Shown here in pieces: positions 1-5,126 of a DNA stretch of 5,126 bases. Positions within the stretch are counted from its first letter, which is position 1. Every line of letters starts with the position of its first letter. Below the pieces are notes generated by a model. The model was given only the letters and a program-made list of their open reading frames with translations. It was not told the DNA's origin and searched no databases. A program made the translations under genes and the position numbers. Location: contig NZKZ01000039.1 in assembly GCA_002694065.1 (NCBI GenBank), positions 1 to 5,126 of the forward strand, written 5' to 3'. This DNA comes from Acidiferrobacter sp. GTDB lineage: Bacteria > Pseudomonadota > Gammaproteobacteria > Arenicellales > UBA868.

Positions 1-1312
1 CAGCCTCACCGAGGGCGCCGTCTTCCAGGTCAGAAGCTTCCAGCATCCGACTGACGACCGCCGACTCCCAAGCTTGCGCCAGCAGCGCCGCCCGGGCTTC
101 AGCCGGACTCGCCGCCTGTTTGATTAGCGCGATGACCGGGTCGATATTCTCCAGCGCAACCGCCAATCCCTCGAGTAAATGTGCACGGGCTCTGGCTTTT
201 TTAAGATCAAACAGTGTCCTCCGGGTCACCACCTCCCGTCGATGCCGAATGAAATCTTCAAGGAGTTCGACCAGGGTAAACAGTCGGGGCTGGTTATTCC
301 GAAGCGCGACCAGATTGATCCCGAACACGGTCTGCATCTGGGTGTGTTGATAAAGATTGTTGAGGATGACCTCAGGGTTCTCACCCTTCTTAAGCTCGAT
401 CACAACCCGCATGCCGGATTTATCGGACTCATCGCGCAGACCTGAAATTCCCTCGAGTTTTTTATCGCGAACCAACTCGGCAATCTTTTCAAGTAGTCTT
501 GCCTTATTGACCTGATACGGGAGTTCAGTCGCGACGAGGGCTTCCCTGTCGCTTGCCCCGATCTTTTCAACTTCGACACGCGCCCGAATATGCACACGCC
601 CTCGTCCTGTCTGGTAGGCTTCTCTGATCCCTCGATTTCCGTTGATGATTCCGCTCGTCGGGAAATCGGGGCCAGGCATTATGCTCAGCAATTGTTCCAG
701 CGTGACTTTTGGATCGTCGATGACAGCGAGGCAGGCGTTGATCGTTTCGGTGAGATTGTGAGGCGGAATATTGGTCGCCATGCCCACCGCAATACCCGCT
801 GACCCATTCACCAGCAGGTTCGGGAAGCGAGCTGGCAATACCGCCGGCTGCTGCTCGGTTTCATCATAATTTGGAACAAAGTCGACGGTCTCGCGATCGA
901 GATCGTTGAGCAGTTCATGGGCGATGCGATCAAGGCGGATCTCCGTATACCGCATGGCGGCAGGTGCGTCCCCATCCACTGAGCCGAAGTTCCCCTGCCC
1001 GTCGACTAGCGGGTAGCGAAGGGAGAATGGCTGGGCGAGCCGGACAATCGCGTCGTACACGGCGGTGTCCCCATGCGGGGGATATTTACCGATGACATCA
1101 CCCACCACGCGTGCAGACTTTTTATACGGCTTGTTCCAATCGTTGTTCAGCACCGACATCGCATACAACACCCGCCGATGCACAGGCTTAAGGCCGTCTC
1201 GAACATCCGGGAGCGCGCGACCCACGATCACGCTCATCGCGTAGTCGAGGTAGGACTGGCGCATCTCCTGCTCAAGGTTCGCAGGCAGGGTTTCCTTGGC
1301 TATCTCATCCAT
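1..1312 (-). CDS. gyrA: DNA gyrase subunit A, N-terminal half (partial, 3' end beyond the left edge)
   Basis: The visible 437 residues are the N-terminal half of the type IIA topoisomerase subunit that cleaves and rejoins DNA while GyrB supplies ATP hydrolysis. Together they introduce negative supercoils in the cytoplasm. An unbroken frame runs from ATG at 1310-1312 to the edge. Landmarks: the conserved SYLDYAMSVIVGRALPDVRDG block at residues 20-40; the quinolone-resistance region at 67-106 with G81, D82, T83, A84, D87 and Q106; the catalytic R121-Y122 pair (AAMRYTE); the GIAVGMATNIPPHNL segment with DNA-intercalating I174; and the start of the coiled-coil arm at about 357-390. Numbering matches E. 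coli GyrA, which supports this start. The C-terminal beta-pinwheel lies outside the window. Subfamily: the GQGNFGSVDGD sequence and overall similarity favour GyrA over ParC. Two residues differ from E. coli in the active region: T83 (also native in P. aeruginosa) and P78 instead of histidine. The gene follows nuoN on the same strand but has its own candidate promoter. Confidence 0.97.
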   Translation of the reverse strand, partial: MDEIAKETLPANLEQEMRQSYLDYAMSVIVGRALPDVRDGLKPVHRRVLYAMSVLNNDWNKPYKKSARVVGDVIGKYPPHGDTAVYDAIVRLAQPFSLRYPLVDGQGNFGSVDGDAPAAMRYTEIRLDRIAHELLNDLDRETVDFVPNYDETEQQPAVLPARFPNLLVNGSAGIAVGMATNIPPHNLTETINACLAVIDDPKVTLEQLLSIMPGPDFPTSGIINGNRGIREAYQTGRGRVHIRARVEVEKIGASDREALVATELPYQVNKARLLEKIAELVRDKKLEGISGLRDESDKSGMRVVIELKKGENPEVILNNLYQHTQMQTVFGINLVALRNNQPRLFTLVELLEDFIRHRREVVTRRTLFDLKKARARAHLLEGLAVALENIDPVIALIKQAASPAEARAALLAQAWESAVVSRMLEASDLEDGALGEA

Positions 1313-1329
1313 AAGGCTTTACCGCCTCA
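1312..1329 (-). promoter_or_regulatory. gyrA ribosome-binding site within a possible start-codon hairpin
   Basis: Reading the minus strand, TGAGGC, a GGTAAA loop and GCCTTA form a six-pair stem (one G-U pair) with a six-base loop. The last A of the 3' arm is the A of the gyrA ATG. The only evident Shine-Dalgarno core, GAGG, is in the 5' arm and lies 12 bases from the ATG, longer than the usual 5-9. If the hairpin forms it would hide both the ribosome-binding site and the start codon. The stem is short and its stability has not been computed, so a regulatory role is an inference. Confidence 0.35.
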
Positions 1330-1408
1330 CTGAGGGCAGGTAACAGGCAAAAATTTGGGTCGCATCCCGCCGAATTGGGGTACGAGGACAGGCTCTTTTA
1401 GGAGGGTA

Positions 1409-1417
1409 ATTTTACCA
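1409..1417 (-). promoter_or_regulatory. Candidate extended -10 promoter for gyrA
   Basis: On the minus strand the sequence reads TGGTAAAAT. This matches the extended -10 pattern TGn followed by a hexamer with five of six matches to TATAAT. The hexamer 17 bp upstream (1432-1437, TGCGAA) is a poor -35, which fits an extended -10 promoter that depends little on a -35 box. Transcription would begin at about 1400-1403, giving gyrA a leader of roughly 90 bases. It is the best sigma-70-like element seen in the gap between nuoN and gyrA. It was found by eye only. Confidence 0.45.
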
Positions 1418-1447
1418 TGCCGCAGGGGGTGTTCGCACTGCAATTGT

Positions 1448-1490
1448 CGGCAAAAAACGGGATTCCAAGATAATCGTACCCTGCCGGTAC
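1448..1490 (-). terminator. Inverted repeats with a T6 tract after nuoN (possible weak terminator)
   Basis: Five bases past the nuoN stop the minus strand has GTACC, a GGCAG loop, then GGTAC, a perfect 5-bp hairpin at 1476-1490. An alternative, larger fold pairs CGGCA (1482-1486) with TGCCG (1448-1452), with GGG/CCC (1479-1481 and 1459-1461) inside it. A run of six T follows the inner GGGC-poor stem (1452-1457). Neither fold is a classic strong GC stem placed directly before the T run, so any termination is probably partial and transcription from nuo may read through into gyrA. Confidence 0.25.
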
Positions 1491-1495
1491 AGACC

Positions 1496-2965
1496 TCAAG
1501 ATAGCCCGAAACCCACCAGGGACTTGCCAATCAGATCCATCACTTTGCCGATCCAGGGAGTCACGGCAATCAGGCCGATCGCATTCACCGTAAGCACCCA
1601 CTTCATGCTGCGACGATATCCATGTGCAGAGATGGTCAGCACTCCTTCTTCGACGTCATCGAAGTACATCAGCTTAACGATGCGAAGATAATAAAAAGCT
1701 CCAATCACCGCAAGAATGACCGCCGCCACAACCACCGCCACGAAGCCGGCGTCCAGCGCCGCCTGCAAAACCATCAGTTTGGCGAAGAAGCCTGCGGTAG
1801 GCGGAATGCCCGCAAGTGAAAACATCACAATCAGCATGAGCAACGCAAGCCAGGGATTGCGTCTGTTAAGGCCCCGGAAGTCGTCAAGCCTGTCCGATTC
1901 AAATCCTGACCGGCTCAGCGCAAGAATGACGCCAAACGCCGCCACGGTCGTCACCATATAGATGACGGCATAGACCATTGCGGCAGAGTATCCCGCATGC
2001 GTACCGGCAAAGAATCCGAGGAGCAAGAAACCCATATTAGAAATAGTCGAGTAGGCCAGCATCCGCTTGATGCTGCTTTGAGCGATCGCGACGATATTGC
2101 CCAAAGCGATCGACAGGAGGGCGGCCACCAACAGCATATCCTGCCAAATATCAATCCATCCCTCGAGCCCCGTAGACAACAAACGCAGCAAGATCGCAAA
2201 AGCGGCAAGCTTTGGCACGGCCGAGAGGTATAGCGTAGTGGACGTGGCAGAGCCGTCATAAACATCGGGGACCCACATGTGGAAAGGCACCGCCCCGAGC
2301 TTAAATAACAGCCCAACGACCACCATTGAGATAGCCAGCATCAGCGGGAGGCTGTCCGCTTGCAGAGTTTCAGATGCGCCCGAGACCGCCTGCAGCGACA
2401 ACGATCCGGTCAGGCCGTACAACAACGACATGCCATAGAGCAGCACCCCGGAGGCGAGCGCGCCGAGGATGAAATATTTCATCGCGGCTTCTGCCGCCCG
2501 GACCGAATCACGCTCCATCGCAATCATGCCGTAGAGACAAAGCGCGAGGAGTTCGATACCCACATATAGAGTGAGCAGGTGCCCTGCCCCGATCATCGCC
2601 ATCATTCCCACCACACCAAACAGCGTCAGAACCAGGTATTCGCCGCGCCACAGGCCGCGTGCGGCAGCGTAGTCGCGGGCGTAAAACAAGACTGCCGCAG
2701 TGCCGAAACAAGTTCCTGATTTAAGGATCGCGGAGACGCTATCCTTCACAACAAGGCCGTTCATAACAGTTTGGGCCGGCTCGAAAAGACCATCTAGGCA
2801 AAGTATCCCGGCAGAGACGAGCGTGGCGATAGTAAGCGGATAGGCTACCGCACACGGTCTGACCGACCGGACATAAAGATCCATCACCAAAATGACGCAA
2901 GCCAGCGTCGCCACATAGATTTCCGGCGCAACGCCCCAAAAGTCGTGTGCATTCAGTGCTGTCAT
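1496..2965 (-). CDS. nuoN: NADH-quinone oxidoreductase subunit N (complex I, antiporter-like)
   Basis: This 489-residue, highly hydrophobic inner-membrane protein is one of three antiporter-like subunits that form the proton-pumping arm of complex I; NuoN sits nearest the quinone-reducing arm. A length near 485 aa is normal for the family. Residues expected for proton transfer are visible: E138 in the GIELLAL segment, K222 with H229 and the WVPDVYDG motif (231-238), K252 after SAV-P, and K396 in AGFFAK. The last corresponds to E. coli K395; NuoN carries a lysine where NuoM has a glutamate, which separates the two paralogues. IKRMLAYSTISNMGFLLLG (299-317) is the conserved segment around the broken helix TM7-TM8 region. 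The start ATG (2963-2965) overlaps the nuoM stop by four bases, so translation is probably coupled to nuoM; no strong Shine-Dalgarno is seen. It ends with TGA at 1496-1498 and is the last nuo gene here. No frameshift or missing key residue was seen. Confidence 0.97.
   Translation of the reverse strand: MTALNAHDFWGVAPEIYVATLACVILVMDLYVRSVRPCAVAYPLTIATLVSAGILCLDGLFEPAQTVMNGLVVKDSVSAILKSGTCFGTAAVLFYARDYAAARGLWRGEYLVLTLFGVVGMMAMIGAGHLLTLYVGIELLALCLYGMIAMERDSVRAAEAAMKYFILGALASGVLLYGMSLLYGLTGSLSLQAVSGASETLQADSLPLMLAISMVVVGLLFKLGAVPFHMWVPDVYDGSATSTTLYLSAVPKLAAFAILLRLLSTGLEGWIDIWQDMLLVAALLSIALGNIVAIAQSSIKRMLAYSTISNMGFLLLGFFAGTHAGYSAAMVYAVIYMVTTVAAFGVILALSRSGFESDRLDDFRGLNRRNPWLALLMLIVMFSLAGIPPTAGFFAKLMVLQAALDAGFVAVVVAAVILAVIGAFYYLRIVKLMYFDDVEEGVLTISAHGYRRSMKWVLTVNAIGLIAVTPWIGKVMDLIGKSLVGFGLS
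2962..2965 (-). promoter_or_regulatory. ATGA stop-start overlap joining nuoM and nuoN
   Basis: The nuoM stop TGA (2962-2964) and the nuoN start ATG (2963-2965) share the tetranucleotide ATGA. The bases upstream of nuoN hold only a weak purine-rich GGCGGTG about 10 bases before the ATG. This arrangement is typical of translational coupling, where ribosomes finishing nuoM restart on nuoN and keep the two subunits in proportion. The overlap is seen directly; the coupling is inferred. Confidence 0.8.
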
Positions 2966-4449
2966 AGTTTTGACACCGCCAGATGTGCCAGCAACTGGTC
3001 TACGCTTGCCTCCATCACCTCCAACAGAGGAGCCGGCCAGATGCCAATGATTAGGACTCCCAATCCCACCCCGAATAGAACACCAAACTCGCGACGATCA
3101 AGGTCCTTCAGTTCACTGACTTTCGGGTTTTTGATCACGCCAAAGACCACTCGCTTCACCATCCACAACGTGTAGGCGGCTCCCACAATCAGGGTCAGGG
3201 CGGCAACGGCCGCATACCAGGCATTAACAGAAAAAGTGCCGAGTATTACCAGGAACTCACCCACGAAACCGGAGGTGCCGGGCAGCCCGGCATTCGCCAT
3301 CGCAAAAAATACAATGAAAAACGCAAACACCGGCATGACCTTGATCACGCCACCGTAGGTGGCAATCTCCCGCGAATGCAGCCGGTCGTAGAGTACCCCG
3401 ACACAAAGAAAAAGCGCGCCTGAAACAAACCCATGGGAAATCATCTGAACAATCGCACCCTCCATCGCCCGAGTCTCAAACACAAAGAACCCGAGCGTGA
3501 CAAACCCCATATGAGAGATCGAAGAGTAGGCAATAAGTTTCTTCATGTCCTGCTGCACCAGCGCAACCAACGCGATGTAGACCACCGCTAACAGGGACAG
3601 GCCAATAATGACGGGCGCAATCTGATGGGCCGCATCCGGCGCAATGGGCATCGCAATCCGAAGAAAGCCGTATGCCCCCATCTTCAATGTGATGGCAGCC
3701 AGAATGACCGAACCGCCGGTAGGCGCCTCGACGTGAGCATCCGGCAACCAGGTATGCACCGGGACCATGGGAATCTTGACGGCGAACGCAGCGAAAAACG
3801 CAAGAAACACAAGTGTCTGCACCCCACCGGTCAGCGGCAGATGGTGGAAGGCCAACAAATCAAATGACCCCCCCGAGGCCTGATAGAGGTACAGGAGTGC
3901 CACCAGCATGAGTAGCGACCCGAGCAGGGTGTAGAGGAAAAACTTAATTGCCGCGTAGACACGGTTAGGTCCACCCCATACCCCAATGATCAGAAACATG
4001 GGGATGAGCATCGCCTCCCAGAAAAGGTAAAACAGGATGCCATCGAGCGCGCAGAACACCCCAATCATTAAGCCTTCCATGATCAAAAAGGCAGCAAAAT
4101 ACTGGGCAACACGGCTCTGAATCACTTTCCAGCCTGCTGCTACAACCACAATGGTCAATATTGTGGTCAGCAGGACCAGCGGGACAGAGATGCCGTCTAC
4201 GCCTAGAAAGTACTCAATATTGAACCGCTCGATCCAGGTGGACCGCTCAACGAACTGCATATCCGCTGTAGACCGGTTAAAACCGGTCCAAAGGGGTATG
4301 CTGAAGATAAAGGTGGCGACCGAGATACCCAGTGCAAGCCACCGCGCTGTCATGGCACGCCGGTCTCCGCCTGTTGCGAGCACCAGAACCCCGCCAACAA
4401 CCGGAAACCAAATCAGCAAAGAAAGCAGATTTTCACTAAAGAGGTTCAT
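2962..4449 (-). CDS. nuoM: NADH-quinone oxidoreductase subunit M (complex I, antiporter-like)
   Basis: This 495-residue polytopic inner-membrane protein is the middle antiporter-like subunit of complex I, placed between NuoL and NuoN and translocating a proton through a chain of buried charged residues. Landmarks in order: FLGVDGISVPLVLLT (81-95), typical of the NuoM/NuoL N-terminal region; E145 in LFWEAMLIPMF, equivalent to the essential E. coli E144; K225 in VKIPMVPVHTWLPDAHVEAPT (E. coli K234); K256 in LKMGAYG (E. coli K265); KKLIAYSSISHMGF (303-316) with H313; and E398 in GTSGFVGEF (E. coli E407). The constant offset of nine from E. coli for the last three residues supports the assignment. 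The terminal glutamate distinguishes it from NuoN. The ATG at 4447-4449 begins MNLFSENLLSLLIWFP, directly entering the first membrane helix, with a Shine-Dalgarno overlapping the nuoL stop. No damage is seen. Confidence 0.98.
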   Translation of the reverse strand: MNLFSENLLSLLIWFPVVGGVLVLATGGDRRAMTARWLALGISVATFIFSIPLWTGFNRSTADMQFVERSTWIERFNIEYFLGVDGISVPLVLLTTILTIVVVAAGWKVIQSRVAQYFAAFLIMEGLMIGVFCALDGILFYLFWEAMLIPMFLIIGVWGGPNRVYAAIKFFLYTLLGSLLMLVALLYLYQASGGSFDLLAFHHLPLTGGVQTLVFLAFFAAFAVKIPMVPVHTWLPDAHVEAPTGGSVILAAITLKMGAYGFLRIAMPIAPDAAHQIAPVIIGLSLLAVVYIALVALVQQDMKKLIAYSSISHMGFVTLGFFVFETRAMEGAIVQMISHGFVSGALFLCVGVLYDRLHSREIATYGGVIKVMPVFAFFIVFFAMANAGLPGTSGFVGEFLVILGTFSVNAWYAAVAALTLIVGAAYTLWMVKRVVFGVIKNPKVSELKDLDRREFGVLFGVGLGVLIIGIWPAPLLEVMEASVDQLLAHLAVSKL

Positions 4450-4457
4450 CAGCCTGA

Positions 4458-4461
4458 CCTA
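4458..4461 (-). promoter_or_regulatory. nuoM Shine-Dalgarno overlapping the nuoL stop codon
   Basis: On the minus strand the junction reads TAGG, followed by eight bases and then the nuoM ATG. The AGG core, within the nuoL TAG stop, is at normal spacing for nuoM. A second AGG (4453-4455) lies only three bases from the ATG and is too close. The site is modest and suggests that nuoM translation is helped by ribosomes terminating on nuoL. Confidence 0.45.
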
Positions 4462-5126
4462 GCGAAACAGAAACCAAGACATCAGCGCCACCAAGCCGAT
4501 AATCATCACGAAAGCGTAGTGATACACCAGTCCGCTCTGGACATGCCGCACCAGCCCGGCGGTGCGCGCAACTACCCTGGCAGCGCCGTTCACCAACCAG
4601 CCATCAATGAGGCGCCGATCGCCCCACTCCGAAAGCGCGTGACCCAGCCCGCGCGCCCCATCGGCGAACACCCGCTGATAAAACTCGTCGAATCCGTACT
4701 TCTTATCGAGAACACGGTAGATGCCACTCCACCGGTTGGCAAACTTGCCAGGCAGCTCAGGCTTCCACAGATAGCAGACCCAGGCGCCAGCGATGCCTGC
4801 GAGCGCCAGCCAAAAAGGAACGGCAAACGGAACGTGGGCAAGCATGCCGCTAGCGGTCATATCCAGTTCTTCAGGAACCCCGCCGGGGACCACGCTGCTG
4901 CCGAAGAGGCTGCCATCCATCGTAGCGTTAACCAGCAGCAGGCCTGCCAGCACCGAAGGCACAGCCAACGCAATCAACGGGATCGTTACCACCTTGGGCG
5001 ACTCATGCAGGTGCTCCCGAGTCGTTGAATCCATGCGTCCCTCGCCATGAAACGCCATGAACACCAGTCGGAAGGAATAAAAAGCCGTCAACACTACCCC
5101 GATCAACACGGCCGCATAGGCAAATC
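4459..5126 (-). CDS. nuoL: NADH-quinone oxidoreductase subunit L, C-terminal part (partial, 5' end beyond the right edge)
   Basis: The last 221 residues of the distal antiporter-like subunit of complex I are present; the family is usually a little over 600 aa, so about two thirds lie outside the window. The frame is open to the edge, so the GTG and ATG codons inside it are internal and not starts. Visible features, numbered from the first complete codon: a membrane helix ending in FYSFRLVFMAFHG (15-27), the family-typical HESPKVVTIPLI (40-51) leading into the next helix, a membrane segment at about 99-120, the KKYGFDEFYQRVF motif (141-153), an amphipathic stretch to about 198 and a final helix (about 201-219). 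The YGFDEFY motif and long amphipathic region mark NuoL, whose C-terminus forms the lateral helix lying along NuoM and NuoN. The proton-channel lysines and glutamates lie upstream and cannot be checked. It ends with TAG, 9 bp before nuoM. Confidence 0.96.
   Translation of the reverse strand, partial: FAYAAVLIGVVLTAFYSFRLVFMAFHGEGRMDSTTREHLHESPKVVTIPLIALAVPSVLAGLLLVNATMDGSLFGSSVVPGGVPEELDMTASGMLAHVPFAVPFWLALAGIAGAWVCYLWKPELPGKFANRWSGIYRVLDKKYGFDEFYQRVFADGARGLGHALSEWGDRRLIDGWLVNGAARVVARTAGLVRHVQSGLVYHYAFVMIIGLVALMSWFLFR

Noticed and set aside
590..802. Plus-strand frames opposite gyrA (also at 120-350, 179-445 and 1073-1333)
   Set aside because: They are antisense shadows of a continuous, unmistakable GyrA frame.
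1064..1066. Thr83 in GyrA as a quinolone-resistance mutation
   Set aside because: Threonine is the wild-type residue in P. aeruginosa and others and still supports the drug's metal-water bridge. D87 is unchanged, so resistance cannot be claimed.
1327..1530. A 67-codon minus-strand frame spanning the end of nuoN and the gap before gyrA
   Set aside because: It overlaps the nuoN 3' end, the inverted repeats and the candidate promoter, has no convincing ribosome-binding site and shows no recognisable motif. A small protein cannot be excluded but is not supported.
1951..2316. A 121-codon minus-strand frame inside nuoN
   Set aside because: It is an alternative frame of nuoN, whose own frame is intact with all motifs. 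The predicted protein is Ser/Arg/Cys rich and resembles nothing known.
4519..5028. A 169-codon open frame on the plus strand opposite nuoL
   Set aside because: Its translation is rich in Arg, His, Pro and Gln with no recognisable domain, as expected from the antisense of a hydrophobic gene. nuoL is clearly the real gene here.
1..5126. Search for a novel system, mobile element, CRISPR array or RNA gene
   Set aside because: Coding density is near complete with conserved housekeeping genes. No direct repeats, transposase fragments, tRNA-like folds or composition breaks were seen by eye.

Overview
The window is ordinary housekeeping sequence, and every gene lies on the minus strand. In the direction of transcription (high to low coordinates) it holds the 3' part of nuoL, complete nuoM, complete nuoN, a 183-bp intergenic region, and the 5' half of gyrA, which runs off the left edge. 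It encodes the distal proton-pumping end of respiratory complex I followed by the catalytic half of DNA gyrase subunit A.

The organism is probably a pseudomonadotan, most likely gamma- or betaproteobacterial. GyrA aligns from memory without gaps to E. coli and Pseudomonas aeruginosa GyrA over the first 180 or so residues, so active-site numbering is identical (Y122, I174, T83, D87). NuoM (495 aa) and NuoN (489 aa) have typical proteobacterial lengths and motifs. GC content looks to be in the mid-50s by eye. I cannot assign a genus.

Layout: nuoL (partial, 4459-5126) is followed after 9 bp by nuoM (2962-4449). nuoM overlaps nuoN (1496-2965) by four bases (ATGA). This tight packing indicates one transcript with coupled translation, as expected for the end of a nuo operon. 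The nuoN-gyrA gap (1313-1495) contains inverted repeats and a T6 tract just after nuoN, a good extended -10 promoter candidate for gyrA, and a small hairpin that covers the gyrA Shine-Dalgarno and the first base of its start codon. gyrA (1-1312) is intact as far as it is visible.

NuoL, NuoM and NuoN are the three antiporter-like membrane subunits that move protons when complex I oxidises NADH. All of the lysine, glutamate and histidine residues expected in NuoM and NuoN are present. Gyrase is functionally unrelated; the link to nuo is positional only. I found no mobile element, CRISPR array, tRNA, rRNA or defence gene, and no undescribed system. The points most worth a second look are the proline at GyrA position 78 (usually histidine), the nuoN-gyrA adjacency, and the gyrA leader hairpin.
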